Assembly (NCBI GenBank): GCA_031761405.1
Contig: JASEVX010000011.1
Location: 65,885,217-65,949,216, forward strand
Direction of reading: 5' to 3'
Source: Serripes groenlandicus
Lineage: Eukaryota; Mollusca; Bivalvia; Cardiida; Cardiidae
Length of the DNA stretch: 64,000 bases
Position 1 is the first letter of the stretch. The number at the start of each line of letters is the position of its first letter. Below, piece after piece: positions 1-12,345 of the stretch. The notes under the pieces are model-generated. The model was not told the DNA's origin. It saw only the letters and a program-made list of their open reading frames with translations, and made no database searches. The position numbers were made by a program, and so were the translations under genes.

Positions 1-112
1 GGACAAGGCACATTTCCTTGCCCAGGATAATAAATAGGTGAACTGTCGCCTTGATATAAATTAAATAATGCTGAAAACGGATGGCGTAAAACTGCAATAA
101 AACAAAGTTTGA
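1..112 (+). repeat. SINE 3' tail fragment
   Basis: The text resembles the 3' body shared by the tRNA-derived SINEs elsewhere in the window: an AACTGTCGCC..TGATATAA stretch followed by a 'GGCGTAAAACTGCAATAAAAC' type end. The tRNA-like head is off the window or lost. Assignment is by similarity to the copies near 53.2 kb and 61.6 kb. Confidence 0.4.
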
Positions 113-147
113 CTTACACAATCATATTAACAAATAACAGTCAACTG

Positions 148-357
148 TTAACCATTTCCCACACATCGGCAGCAGACGACTTTGAAAACATAGTGACAAA
201 AACCTGATCGATCTTTATAAAAGATAGCTTAATTGTTAAATAAAGTTGAAAACATTGTGAAAATCATCATGAGCAATTTCACCTTCGGCCACAATTTTTC
301 TCGAAAGTCGTCTGCTGCTTTTGCGTCAAAATGCGTCTGCAGGTGGACAAGGGTTAA
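148..357. mobile_element. TTAA foldback MITE, full-length copy
   Basis: It starts TTAACCATTTCCCACAC and ends GGACAAGGGTTAA, so both ends carry TTAA next to an inverted CCCTTTCCC-type terminus. Inside are the inverted AGCAGACGACTTT and AAAGTCGTCTGCTGC blocks. This family is the commonest dispersed repeat in the window; the ends resemble the TTAA-CCC termini of the piggyBac superfamily (inference). Confidence 0.7.
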
Positions 358-442
358 GTGGTTCGGGTCTCAGAATACCCGCCTCGAGATTAGCCGGGCC
401 CCGAAACTATAAAACTCTGAAAACGTTCTCTGTGCTCAGAAA

Positions 443-520
443 TTAGCTCAATGCTCCAAATATGACATCTGATTGGTTAATTCGAGAATGAATTTTTGTG
501 TGACCAATCAGATACTTGAG
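443..520. repeat. Imperfect hairpin before the 13-bp array
   Basis: ATCTGATTGGT at 467-477 is perfectly inverted at 503-513, and the flanks (CTC.A / TTGAG) extend the pairing imperfectly. It directly abuts the 13-bp minisatellite. No function can be assigned. Confidence 0.55.
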
Positions 521-978
521 CACACATTCTGAGTACACATTTTGAGTACACATTTTGAGTACACATTCTGAGTACACATTTTGAGAAAACATTCTGAGTA
601 CACATTTTAAGTACACATTTTGAGTACATATTTTCAGTTTTGAGTACACATTCTGAGTACACATTTTGAGTACACATTTTGAGTACACATTCTGAGTACA
701 CATTTTGGGTACACATTCTGAGTACACATTTTGAGTTCACATTTTGAGTACACATTCTGAGTACACTTTTTGAGTTCATATTTTGAGTACACATTCTGAG
801 TACACATTCTGAGAACTCATTTTGAGTTCACATTTTGAGTACACATTCTGAGTTCACATTTTGAGTTCACATTTTGAGTACACATTCTGAGTTCACATTC
901 TGAGTACACATTTTGAGTTCCCATTCTGAGTACACATTCTGAGTAAACATTCTGAGTACACATTCTGAGTACACATTT
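519..978. repeat. 13-bp minisatellite, about 35 copies
   Basis: Units are GAGTACACATTCT and GAGTACACATTTT with GAGTTCACATTTT variants. Because 13 is not a multiple of 3, all frames cycle through the same 13-residue peptide, giving spurious open frames of about 100 codons on the minus strand. These are not genes. Confidence 0.9.
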
Positions 979-1076
979 ATAATTTGTTAACCTGCTGGAC
1001 TCGATCGTTGATCCGGCAATACCAAATAGTTTGCAATTGGTAAATACAGTTGCTTCCATTCGTAGCGGCCGTATCT

Positions 1077-2403
1077 CCTTTGTTAGTGTTATTCCTGATG
1101 TGATTGTAGTCATGATAGGCTGATAGTTCTTTGTTAGTATTATACCTGATGTAATTGTAGTCATGATGGGCTGAGAGTTCTTTGTTAGTATTATAACTGA
1201 TGTAATTGTAGTCACGATGGGCTGATAGTTCTTTGTTAGAATTATACCTGATGTAATTGTAGTCATGATAGGTTGACAGTACTTTGTTAGTATTGTACCT
1301 GCTGTAATTGTAGTCATGATGGGCCGACAGTTCTTTGTTAGTGTTATACTTGATGTGATTGTAGTCATGATGGACTGACAGTTCTTTGTTAGTGTTATAC
1401 TTGATGTAATTGTAGTCATGATGGGCTGACAGTTCTTTGTTAGTATTATACCTGATGTGATTGTAGTCATGATGCGCTGACAGTTCTTTGTTAGTGTTAT
1501 TCTTGATGTGATTGTAGTCATGATGGACTGACAGTTCTTTGTTAGTGTTATACTTGATGTGATTGTAGTCATGATGGACTGACAGTTCTTTGTTAGTATT
1601 ATACTTGATGTGAATGTAGTCATGAAGGGCTGACAGTTCTTTGTTAGTGTTATACTTGATGTGATTGTAGTCATGATGGGCTGAGAGTTCTTTGTTGGTG
1701 TTATACTTAATGTGATTGTAGTCATGATGGGCTGACAGTTCTTTGTTAGTGTTATACTTGATGTTATTGTAGTCATGAAGGGCTGACAGTTCTTTGTTAG
1801 TGTTATACTTGATGTGATTGTAGTCATGATGAGCTGAGAGTTCTTAATTAGTGTTATACTTGATGTGATTGTAGTCATGATGGGCTGACAGTTCTTTGTT
1901 AGTATTATACTTGATGTGATTGTAGTCATGATGGGCTGACAGTTCTTTGTTAGTATTATGCCTGCTGTAATTTTAGTCATGATGGGCTGACAGTTCTTTG
2001 TTAGTATTATACCTGATGTAATTGTAGTCATGATGGACTGACAGTTCTTTGTTAGTATTATACCTGATGCAATTGTAGTCATGATGGGCTGACAGTTCTG
2101 TGTTAGTATTATACCTGATGTAATTGTAGTCTTGATGGGCTGACAGTTCTTTTTTAGTATTATACCTGATGCAATCGTAGTCTTGATGGGCTGACAGTTC
2201 CTTGTTAGTATTATACCTGATGTAATTGTAGTCATGATGGACTGACAGTTCTTTGTTAGTATTATACCTGATGTGATTGTAGTCATGATGGGCTGACAGT
2301 TTATTTTAGTGTTATACCTGATGCAATCGTAGTCTTGATGGGCTGACAGTTCTTTGTTAGTATTATACCTGATGTAATTGTAGTCTTGATGGGCTGACAG
2401 TTC
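1077..2403. repeat. 51-bp minisatellite, about 26 copies
   Basis: The unit contains CTGACAGTTCTTTGTTAGTA and TGTAATTGTAGTCATGATGG. A 51-bp period is 17 codons, so one minus-strand frame stays open for about 530 codons; the resulting low-complexity peptide has no domain. Two more copies of the same unit lie inverted at 17,705-17,808, at the edge of a broken integrase gene. Confidence 0.92.
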
Positions 2404-2435
2404 AAACATTCAATGCCGATATGTAACTGAAATAC

Positions 2436-2670
2436 AGTTCAACACTTTTCAACATATAGACGCTTTCTGATGCCTCTGCAGCAGACGACCTTTGAAATGA
2501 TTGTGGAAAAAGGAGAAATTGCTCATAAAGAGCAATTTCTTCATTTGCCCCAATGATTTCAACTCTTTTCAATTATCATGATAGCATTTATAGAGATTCT
2601 ACATGTTTTGGACTTGACAATTTCATAGTCGTCTGCTGCAGATTTATTGTTTGTGGAAAACGGGGGTTAT
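2436..2670. mobile_element. TTAA foldback MITE copy
   Basis: It carries CTCTGCAGCAGACGACCTTT, the central palindrome GAAATTGCTCATAAAGAGCAATTTC and the inverted arm AGTCGTCTGCTGCAG. Both termini are diverged from the TTAACCCTTTCCC consensus. Confidence 0.65.
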
Positions 2671-2740
2671 ATTCACATAGAACAAAATTCAAGCATAATT
2701 CCTAGTTCTTACTATAGCGTTGCTGTAACTACTTTATAAT

Positions 2741-3594
2741 ACGGATAGGAACGAATATTCGAATATTCGAAAAAAGGACGAATATTCGTTTTCAGTTACG
2801 ATTTTTTTTTTAAGAAATAAAAAAAAAGTGACCAACAATTATTAGTACAATTTTAGAATGGCGGACATTTGCCACTCCGGACATTCTCCCCTTCCTTAAA
2901 AAGTTTGATCGATATGTTTTAACAAACACACATGTATAAAGAGTGACAGTCTGTATATCATTACAAAAGTGAAAGTCAAGTTTCGTAAAAACCTCCCAGC
3001 TTAACCAAAATCTAGTCGATGTTTACATCATAGACAGCTATTGCAACAATTGCATAAATCATATTTAACGTAGCAGTACGTCTCAAAAGTATGCAGCTTT
3101 CCTCTTTACATCTTTAAAATCGAATTCACATCAGGGAACAAATTGAATCGTCCGCAATTTTGTTTTCTTCCAACTCCCTTTGCTTTGTGTATGAATAAAA
3201 TATATCATTACTTCGTTAATTATTTGATTCGGTTAAATATTAAATTCGGTAACCAAGCGACACCTGAATGAATATACGGATCAGAAAACGTTGCAATTCT
3301 GTTTATCGTTTCTGTTATAATCATTGAGTGGATATATTTCTTGATTTAACTCAACTTGAAATTCAAATTGTTTAGAAAAAAAAGAGTGTAAGAACAGTTG
3401 AAAACATGCAATATATACGTAAACAATAGCTTATACTTATACTTGGAAAATCGCCATTATTTGAAAAAGGAAATGGAAGAATACCAGCATTCAAATAAAC
3501 CTGAAATCGGATACCGATTTTTGATTCGAAAAACGAATATTCGAATAATTAAACGAATATTCGAATATCGTTTTCAGTATTCGTTCCCATCCCT
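2741..3594. mobile_element. Non-autonomous DNA transposon, 854 bp
   Basis: The left end (ACGGATAGGAACGAATATTC) and the right end (TTCGTTCCCATCCCT) are inverted matches, each followed inward by GAATATTCGAATATTCG-type palindromes. The 10-bp ACTTTATAAT directly repeats at 2731-2740 and 3595-3604, so it is a probable target duplication of 8-10 bp. That size and the CAGGGATGGGAACGA-like terminus point to a hAT-type element (inference). No transposase is encoded; the 70-codon frame inside looks accidental. Confidence 0.7.
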
Positions 3595-3603
3595 ACTTTA
3601 TAA

Positions 3604-3850
3604 TCATTGATTGAGTGGTAAAGATAAAAGCGTTTGCCACGTTGGCAGGAGACCCGCTTTCGATGCTTGCTAAGGGCATACCAAACACTTGGCAGCAATG
3701 GCTTCTTTCCTTGGTGGTACAGTGTGTTGGGACAGTGTAGCGATTCATTCACTGGTGCCATGATCAACGTTACTGTAGTACAACAGGAAACCGCATGCAC
3801 ATTTGCGAGTCCGAACGGCGTAAAACCCAATTCAAACAAACAATACAACT
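3604..3850 (+). repeat. SINE-like fragment
   Basis: It contains GGGCATACCAAACACTTGG followed by CAATGGCT. The same body motif occurs after the tRNA-like heads at about 59.15 kb and 61.08 kb. The head is degenerate. Assignment rests on comparison within the window only. Confidence 0.4.
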
Positions 3851-3876
3851 TTGACAATTTTTTATTTCTCCTTTAC

Positions 3877-6800
3877 CTCTCAACAAACTACAAAACCCTT
3901 CAGGGATATCCCCACACTGTTCTCTCAACAAACTACAAAACCCTTCAGGGATATCTTCCAGACTGTTCTCTCAACAAACTACAAAACCCTTCAGGGATAT
4001 CCCCAGACTGTTCTCTCAACAAACTATAAAACCCTTCAGGGATATCCCCAGACTGTTCTCTCAACAAACTACAAAAACCTTCAGGGATATCCCCAGACTG
4101 TTCTCTCAACAAACTACAAAACCCTTCAGGGATATCCCCACACTGTTCTCTCAACAAACTACAAAACCCTTCAGGGATATCCCCAGACTGTTCTCTCAAC
4201 AAACTACAAAACCCTTCAGGGATATCCCCCAGACTGTTCTCTCAACAAACTACAAAAACCCTTCAGGGATATCCCCACACTGTTCTCTCAACAAACTACA
4301 AAACCCTTCAGGGATATCCCCAGACTGTTCTCTCAACAAACTACAAAACCCTTCAGGGATATCCCCACACTGTTCTCTCAACAAACTACAAAACCCTTCA
4401 GGGATATCCCCAGACTCTTCTCTCAACAAACTACAAAACCCTTCAGGGATATCCCCAGACTGTTCTCTCAACAAACTACAAAACCCTTCAGGGATATCCC
4501 CCAGACTGTTCTCTCAACAAACTACAAAACCCTTCAGGGATATCCCCACACTGTTCTCTCAACAAACTACAAAACCCTTCAGGGATATCCCCACACTGTT
4601 CTCTCAACAAACTACAAAACCCTTCAGGGATATCCCCCACACTGTTCTCTCAACAAACTACAAAACCCTTCAGGGATATCCCCACACTGTTCTCTCAACA
4701 AACTACAAAACCCTTCAGGGATATCCCCAGACTGTTCTCTCAACAAACTACAAAACCCTTCAGGGATATCCCCACACTGTTCTCTCAACAAACTACAAAA
4801 CCCTTCAGGGATATCCCCAGACTGTTCTCTCAACAAACTACAAAACCCTTCAGGGATATCCTCCAGACTGTTCTCTCAACAAACTACAAAACCCTTCAGG
4901 GATATCCCCAGACTGTTCTCTCAACAAACTACAAAACCCTTCAGGGATATCCCCAGACTGTTCTCTCAACAAACTACAAAACCCTTCAGGGATATCCCCA
5001 GACTGTTCTCTCAACAAACTACAAAACCCTTCAGGGATATCCCCACACTGTTCTCTCAACAAACTATAAAACCCTTCAGGGATATCCCCACACTGTTCTC
5101 TCAACAAACTACAAAACCCTTCAGGGATATCCCCACACTGTTCTCTCAACAAACTACAAAACCCTTCAGGGATATCCCCAGACTGTTCTCTCAACAAACT
5201 ATAAAACCCTTCAGGGATATCCCCACACTGTTCTCTCAACAAACTATAAAACCCTTCAGGGATATCCCCACACTGTTCTCTCAACAAACTACAAAACCCT
5301 TCAGGGATATCCCCCAGACTGTTCTCTCAACAAACTACAAAACCCTTTAGGGATATCCCCAGACCTATCTCTCAACAAACTACAAAACCCTTCAGGGATA
5401 TCCCCACACTGTTCTCTCAACAAACTACAAAACCCTTCAGGGATATCCCCAGACTGTTCTCTCAACAAACTATAAAACCCTTCAGGGATATCCCCACACT
5501 GTTCTCTCAACAAACTACAAAACCCTTCAGGGATATCCCCCAGACTGTTCTCTCAACAAACTACAAAACCCTTTAGGGATATCCCCAGACTGTTCTCTCA
5601 ACAAACTACAAAACCCTTCAGGGATATCCCCACACTGTTCTCTCAACAAACAACAAAACCCTTCAGGGATATCCCCAGACTGTTCTCTCAACAAACTACA
5701 AAACCCTTCAGGGATATCCCCCAGACTGTTCTCTCAACAAACTACAAAACCCTTCAGGGATATCCCCAGACTGTTCTTTCAACAAACTATAAAACCCTTC
5801 AGGGATATCCCCAGACTGTTCTCTCAACAAACTACAAAACCCTTCAGGGATATCCGCAGACTCTTCTCTCAACAAACTACAAAACCCTTCAGGGATATCC
5901 CCACACTGTTCTCTCAACAAACTACAAAACCCTTCAGTGATATCCCCAGACTGTTCTCTCAACAAACTACAAAACCCTTCAGGGATATCCCCCAGACTGT
6001 TCTCTCAACAAACTACAAAACCCTTCAGGGATATCCCCACACTGTTCTCTCAACAAACTACAAAACCCTTCAGGGATATCCCCACACTGTTCTCTCAACA
6101 AACTACAAAACCCTTCAGGGATATCCCCAGACTGTTCTCTCAACAAACTACAAAACCCTTCAGGGATATCCCCACACTGTTCTCTCAACAAACTACAAAA
6201 CCCTTCAGGGATATCCCCAGACTGTTCTCTCAACAAACTACAAAACCCTTCAGGGATATCCCCAGACTCTTCTCTCAACAAACTACAAAACGCTTCAGGG
6301 ATATCCCCAGACTGTTCTCTCAACAAACTACAAAACCCTTCAGGGATATCCCCCAGACTGTTCTCTCAACAAACTACAAAACCCTTCAGGGATATCCCCA
6401 GACTCTTCTCTCAACAAACTATAAAACCCTTCAGGGATATACCCAGACTGTTCTCTCAACAAACTATAAAACCCTTCAGGGATATCCCCAGACTGTTCTC
6501 TCAACAAACTATAAAACCCTTCAGGGATATCCCCCAGACTGTTCTCTCAACAAACTACAAAACCCTTCAGGGATATCCCCAGACTGTTCTCTCAACAAAC
6601 TACAAAACCCTTCAGGGATATCCCCAGACTGTTCTCTCAACAAACTACAAAACCCTTCAGGGATATCCCCAGACTCTTCTCGCAACAAACTATAAAACCC
6701 TTCAGGGATATCCCCAGACTGTTCTCTCAACAAACTATAAAACCCTTCAGGGATATCCCCAGACTGTTCTCTCAACAAACTACAAAACCCTTCAGGGATA

Positions 6801-8083
6801 TCCCCCAGACTGTTCTCTCAACAAACTACAAAACCCTTCAGGGATATCCCCAGACTGTTCTCTCAACAAACTACAAAACCCTTCAGGGATATCCCCAGAC
6901 TGTTCTCTCAACAAACTACAAAACCCTTCAGGGATATCCACATACTCTTCTCTCAACAAACTATAAAACCCTTCAGGGATATCCCCAGACTGTTCTCTCA
7001 ACAAACTACAAAACCCTTCAGGGATATCCCCAGACTGTTCTCTCAACAAACTATAAAACCCTTCAGGGATATCCCCAGACTGTTCTCTCAACAAACTACA
7101 AAACCCTTCAGGGATATCCCCAGACTGTTCTCTCAACAAACTACAAAACCCTTCAGGGATATCCCCAGACTGTTCTCTCAACAAACTACAAAACCCTTCA
7201 GGGATATCCACATACTCTTCTCTCAACAAACTATAAAACCCTTCAGGGATATCCCCAGACTGTTCTCTCAACAAACTATAAAACCCTTCAGGGATATCCC
7301 CCAGACTGTTCTCTCAACAAACTATAAAACCCTTCAGGGATATCCCCAGACTGTTCTCTCAACAAACTACAAAACCCTTCAGGGATATCCCCAGACTGTT
7401 CTCTCAACAAACTACAAAACCCTTCAGGGATATCCCCCAGACTGTTCTCTCAACAAACTACAAAACCCTTCAGGGATATCCCCAGACTGTTCTCTCAACA
7501 AACTATAAAACCCTTCAGGGATATCCCCAGACTGTTCTCTCAACAAACTACAAAACCCTTCAGGGATATCCCCAGACTGTTCTCTCAACAAACTACAAAA
7601 CCCTTTAGGGATATCCCCAGACTGTTCTCTCAACAAACTATAAAACCCTTCAGGGATATCCGCAGACTCTTCTCTCAACAAACTACAAAACCCTTCAGGG
7701 ATATCCCCAGACTGTTCTCTCAACAAACTACAAAACCCTTCATGGATATCCCCAGACTCTTCTCTCAACAAACTACAAAACCCTTCAGGGATATCCCCAG
7801 ACTCTTCTCTCAACAAACTACAAAACCCTTCAGGGATATCCCCAGACTCTTCTCTCAACAAACTACAAAACCCTTTAGGGAAATCCCCACACTGTTCTCT
7901 CAACAAACTACAAAACCTTTCAGGGATATCCCCAGACTCTTCTCTCAACAAACTACAAAACCCTTCAGGGATATCCCCAGACTCTTCTCTCAACAAACTA
8001 CAAAACCCTTCAGGGATATCCCCAGACTGTTCTCTCAACAAACTACAAAACCCTTCAGGGATATCCCCGGACTCTTCTCTCAT
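3877..8083. repeat. 45-bp minisatellite, about 93 copies
   Basis: The core of each unit is CAACAAACTACAAAACCCTT then CAGGGATATCCCCAGACTG then TTCTCT. Every unit holds the 10-bp palindrome GGGATATCCC. Most units are 45 bp (15 codons); occasional 46-bp units with CCCCC (for example near 4226, 4499, 5310, 6350 and 7287) shift the frame, so long frames open and close in blocks on both strands. Variants (CCACACTG, CCAGACTG, CCAGACTC) recur in mixed order. The repetitive peptides have no signal or domain, and I do not treat them as genes. Confidence 0.95.
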
Positions 8084-8392
8084 AAAACTAGACAGCAGAC
8101 AGTTGACACTTTGGGCACTTAAATATTTTTGCCTGCAATGATGTCGTCTGCTACACTTTTGCAAAACAATTGTTTTGGCTGAAATAGAATCTGAATATCA
8201 AACAGTTTTAATCAACCCCTCAGGCCTCATGTGTTGTGGGGTTTGATCTGGATCCAAATTGTTTGTAAAGTTAGTCAACGATAGTTTAAATAAGCCGCTA
8301 GCGTGCACATAATTAAACGTGTTTACTTTGTAATTCAATTTTCTGAACATTAAAAAACTATTCTTTGTATATAGTGAAACAGGAACCTTAGC
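8084..8392. other. Non-coding spacer
   Basis: It opens with a short block holding GTCGTCTGCTACAC that resembles one arm of the foldback MITE. The rest is AT-rich with no convincing gene or element. Confidence 0.4.
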
Positions 8393-8588
8393 ATGTTGTG
8401 CCATCTGTAACAGCCGTGTTTTGAAAATATTCTGGCGAAAGGAGAAGTTGCTCATAATGATCAATTACTATTTCTGCCACAATGTTTTGCTCAAAGACTA
8501 TTATGTAATTTATGGAGCATTTCCTTTAAATTGCCTACATGTTTTCAAAATCGTCTTTTGGATATTTCTGTATGCGGAAAAGGGTCAA
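8393..8588. mobile_element. Diverged TTAA foldback MITE copy
   Basis: The central GGAGAAGTTGCTCATAATGA block, GCCACAATGTTTT and the terminal GCGGAAAAGGGTCAA are recognisable. The left terminus is eroded. Confidence 0.55.
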
Positions 8589-8970
8589 CTGACGATCATT
8601 CTTCGTAATAAGAAGTGTTTTTTCCAGCCTTCATTTCATTTAGGTTCTTTACAGTTTAATTGAGTACCTTTGCAACGTATGTATAAATGAGTAGCTAGCA
8701 AGGTAGACCTCGATTTGATTTTACATATGCGCAGCTTTATATTAATCTAGTATGTTCGCAAAAGATTGGCCAAGGTCGCATATAGAAGGAAGGGTTACTG
8801 TTAGCGTCAGCAATTCGAATTTGAAATAAAGGAATACATTTGTGTTGTACGTCTCAAAAGTATAACCGATTGTCGTTTCGGTGGTTTTACCTAAAGGATA
8901 TATCTCTCCAACTGTTTATATACTTTAAAGAGAGACGTCTTGCTATTGAAGAAAGGTACCACTCTATTTT
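8589..8970. other. Non-coding, nothing recognised
   Basis: AT-rich text without a coding frame, tandem structure or an inverted repeat I could identify. Confidence 0.4.
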
Positions 8971-9556
8971 AGTGAGATATCTACCTATTTAAGACAAACA
9001 TCTACTCATTTTTAAAGAGATATCTACCTGTTTAAGAGAGATATCCACCTATTTTAGAGAGATATCTACATATTTAAGAGAGATAGTTACCTATTTTAGA
9101 GAGATATCTACCTATTTAAGAGAGATATTCATCTATTTTAGAGAGGTATCCACCTATTTTAGAGATATATATATCTAGTTTAGAGAGATATCTACCTATT
9201 TAAGAGAGCTATATACCTATGTTAGAGAGATATATATCTAGTTTAGAGAGATATCCACCTATTTAAGAGAGATATATACTTATTTTAGAGAGATATCTAC
9301 CTAGTTTAGAGAGATATCTACGTATTTAAAAGAGATATCAATCTATTTTATATAGATATCCACCTATTTTAGAGCAATCTACCTATTTGAGAGAGATATC
9401 CACCTATTGGAGAGATATATCTACCTATTTTAGAGAGATATCTACGTATTTGAAAGAGATATCAATCTATTTTAGATAGATATCCACCTATTTTAGAGCG
9501 ATATCTACCTATTTTAGAGAGATATCTACCTATTTCAGAGAGATATCTACCTATTT
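8971..9556. repeat. 21-bp minisatellite, about 28 copies
   Basis: The repeating phrase is AGAGAGATATCTACCTATTTT, with copies of 19-23 bp and frequent substitutions. Each unit keeps GATATC. It is more diverged than the 45-bp array, which suggests greater age. Confidence 0.85.
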
Positions 9557-9639
9557 TAGATATAAACGACTTTCCATAATACATAGACAATGGAGAGTGA
9601 AACAAGAGTTTTTAACACTTAAAAGCTGAATGTTTAAAC

Positions 9640-9790
9640 TTTAATTCTCTAGTTTTTATTTGTACTTGAAAAAGACCATATCCAGTTCTGGAAATATCAC
9701 GAGAACAATTTTGCGTTTGGCAGCCAACAGTATAGATCCTTCTGTCGGTGCGTAAGGCCTGGCTCTATACTGGTGCCATAGGACTAACGA
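9640..9790. repeat. Dispersed repeat with GTATAGA..CC motif
   Basis: It shares CCAGTTCTGGAAATATCA and the pair AACAGTATAGATC / GGCTCTATACT with blocks at about 13.55-13.68 kb and 60.36-60.44 kb. Probably one old non-autonomous family; the ends are not resolved. Confidence 0.4.
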
Positions 9791-9828
9791 TAGCGCTACC
9801 AGAAGACAAAGGTTTAATTATAGGTGTT

Positions 9829-9908
9829 CATTAAACTTTTGAAAACACTGTGAGAAAGGGAAAAATATGCTCATAATGAGCAGATGTGTTGTATGTGGGA
9901 AAGGGTTA
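9829..9908. mobile_element. Truncated TTAA foldback MITE
   Basis: TTTTGAAAACACTGTGAGAA, then ATGCTCATAATGAGCA, then an abrupt jump to the right terminus TGTATGTGGGAAAGGGTTAA. Most of the right half is deleted. Confidence 0.6.
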
Positions 9909-10018
9909 AGTTTCATAACATAAGAAAAGGCCATGCCGTGCACATTCTCTGCACCAAGAGCTATACGGAATATTGACTTGCATACATGTACTATGTCAAA
10001 TGAGTGCCCTCTCTAAAT

Positions 10019-10082
10019 AAAGCCTTTATTATTATCATTATTATTATTATTATTATTGACGCCGCGTGGAAGCGCGGCGTCA
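10019..10082. repeat. ATT microsatellite followed by GC hairpin
   Basis: An (ATT)n run is followed at once by GACGCCGCG-TGGAAG-CGCGGCGTC, a perfect 9-bp-arm hairpin in otherwise AT-rich text. No CTRR motif follows it, so a Helitron 3' end is not supported. Confidence 0.6.
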
Positions 10083-11569
10083 CTATGGGATAGGTTTTAA
10101 TTTTGTACCATGGGGTGACGTAATCGAAAAGGGAGAAACCAATGTTATTATTGTTAAAAAAACCTCTGTTGATTGTTTGAAAAAAACAACCTTTATGAAT
10201 CAATAAATTGTATAAAATGATTTAAGACACAAACAGATACAAAATACTGAAAATAGGCATGTCTTCTACGGTTATTACAAATTTTTAGACACATCTAATG
10301 GGTATTTAATAACTTTCCCCTAACTTTCTAGGCTACGTTCTGTTTATAGTTTGGTTTACGACCCGATTCATCAAAGCTCCAAAAAAAAGTTTCAGGCAAT
10401 TTTGGTCATTCTTATTGAATAGACGACAAGGTGTCATCGGTTCCCATAGAGTAATTAAGTTGTCTCTGCTTCCTTCCGTTATGAATACTTCGCTGCTTTC
10501 ACGAATTCATCCGATTTCTAAAATTCATTGGATTCGTACCCGGTTTTTCATGTTTCGTTCGAGATGAACGATTCGTACCAACTGGTTTTCGCTCTTTGCT
10601 CTTGGGGAACTGACTTGACCATTATCTTTTGTTTATTTTTCAGTTTTCTACTGGCATATTCAAAACAATTAAAGTGACATTACAAACAAACAAAACAGAC
10701 TTAATAGTTCTTGCTATATGTTGACTATACATGTGAACTTTCATAATGCTCAATCTTGATTATAAATATCTTCTTTTAATTTTTAATTACTTCGTATGTT
10801 TTGTTTATATACTCCCGCTTTTGCTATCATACTTCTGCTAAACTTGAAGGAGAATAGACCCCCCCCCCCCCCCCCCCCCCCCCTTTTTCCTCCCAAAGCT
10901 TGTGTCACACTTAATTTATAACTAGAGGCAATAAACCTTAATATATGTTAATATTTAAGCACGTATGTTTGTTTTTTATCTAATGGATCTAGTTAGAGGA
11001 TTTAAAACAGTTTATTGGTAAAAAAAAAAAAACACTTGAGAAACTTCAGCTTGTATGACACATTATAGTTGCAGTGAATTTTAAGCAAAACGGAAACCAA
11101 ATGGTTTCAGGACTAAACTTGTCATTTCACGACTAAACTTCACATGCTGAATATCACATATATCGTAGCATATAAAACGTTTAATCTCTACGTCAATATT
11201 GACCCTTTCTGCTCTTGGTAACCTTTTTATATAGGCTATGGTAGCCAGGTGTGCAATATAGGCACATCTTGGCCTTCTTGTTGAACATAAAGGGACATTT
11301 GGCCTTCTTGTTCGAAATAATTACATCCTGTCTGCTTGCACAGGTTATTTAAATGTACTGTACTGCATCTGCGTCCTTTAAGTCATGCTTCAAAATCATG
11401 CGCGGCGTCTTTGATGCTTTGCATCAAAATTCTTCTTGTTCCAACATTTGTAACGCGTTCTTATTTAATGAAATATTGTGTTCGTTATTTCAAAATGGGG
11501 CGTATGATACACCCTTTCTATCATACAGCAGCCGAGTTTGAAAAACTCTGGACACAAGTATGGAAAATC
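10083..11569. other. Non-coding; 25-bp poly-C run
   Basis: No gene found. Positions 10,859-10,883 are a pure run of 25 C, and there is a short A run near 11,021. Small open frames near 11.34-11.73 kb have no recognisable protein character. Confidence 0.5.
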
Positions 11570-11722
11570 TGCAGAAATGCAGATATCAGTTTTGTACATA
11601 TTTGAAAACATTGTAACAAAGGGAGGAATTTCTCAATACAAACACTTTCTTTTTTGTCACATCTTTTTTAAAAGTTGTTTGCTGAAGATGCGTAAAAGGC
11701 GTCTGCATGTGGGAAAGGGTTA
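11570..11722. mobile_element. 5'-truncated TTAA foldback MITE
   Basis: The right half is clear: TTGAAAACATTGTAACAAAG, then AAAAGTTGTTTGCTGAAGATG, then CGTCTGCATGTGGGAAAGGG. The left terminus is absent. Confidence 0.6.
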
Positions 11723-11894
11723 TACAGAATGACGCATGCACATGTTTACGCCTAAAATGCAGAAGCAGCCAATGCGATGCTGCGTGAGGGCTTGAATGAC
11801 ATCTGTTCTTATCTCAAACGTTATTAGGCAATTAAAAGTAGAAGCTTGTGTATGACAATGGTTCGTTAACATCTTAAATGGAATACCAAAATCA

Positions 11895-12123
11895 TAAACC
11901 CTTTCCAACGTACAGACACTTTCTGACGCCTCTGCAACAGCTGACTTTTGAAAACCTTGTGGCAAAAGGACAAATTGCTCAAAATTAGCAATTTCACCTT
12001 TTGTCACAGTGTTTTCAACTCTATTCAATAATTACACTTTCATTTAAAGAGATTGTCCATTTTTTAGCCCAGACGTTTTCAAAGTCGACTGTTGCAGATT
12101 TGTAATATGTTTGAAAGGGTTAA
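11895..12123. mobile_element. TTAA foldback MITE, nearly complete
   Basis: It starts TAAACCCTTTCC and ends TTGAAAGGGTTAA. It contains CTCTGCAACAGCTGACTTTT, the AAATTGCTCAAAATTAGCAATTT palindrome and GTTTTCAAAGTCGACTGTTG. A good copy for building the family consensus. Confidence 0.7.
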
Positions 12124-12244
12124 TTAATAATTCATATATAAATGACAGGAGCTAAATACGGTTCCGTAATCGGCCGCTGTGGCCAGAGACTATCTCGGGA
12201 TTGTTTTATGCTAATACTAAACTTTGACTTGTTTTTGTTTGTTT

Positions 12245-12345
12245 GAATTGTGTTTTACGGCGCGTTCAAAAGTATTTCAGTATATCACGGCGTTTCCGGT
12301 GTAATTTACCAGTACTACCGGTATTATATATCCTGACAACGATGC
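12245..12345 (-). repeat. SINE tail fragment, minus strand
   Basis: Reading the minus strand, the order TGATATACTGAAATACTTTT then GCGCCGTAAAACAC matches the 3' tail of the window's tRNA-derived SINEs. Confidence 0.4.

Noticed and set aside
443..2409. Minus-strand frames of 94, 105 and 530 codons
   Set aside because: They are read through 13-bp and 51-bp tandem units; the peptides are pure period artefacts with no domain, start context or codon bias of their own.
3877..8083. CRISPR array
   Set aside because: Direct tandem units without unique spacers, in eukaryotic DNA, and no cas genes. The same applies to the 53-bp arrays.
3851..8164. Many frames of 70-499 codons on both strands
   Set aside because: All lie in the 45-bp array; open on both strands because the period is a multiple of three and the unit lacks stops in those frames.
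10059..10082. Helitron 3' end
   Set aside because: A hairpin is present but no CTRR follows, and no 5' TC end or Rep/helicase gene is nearby.
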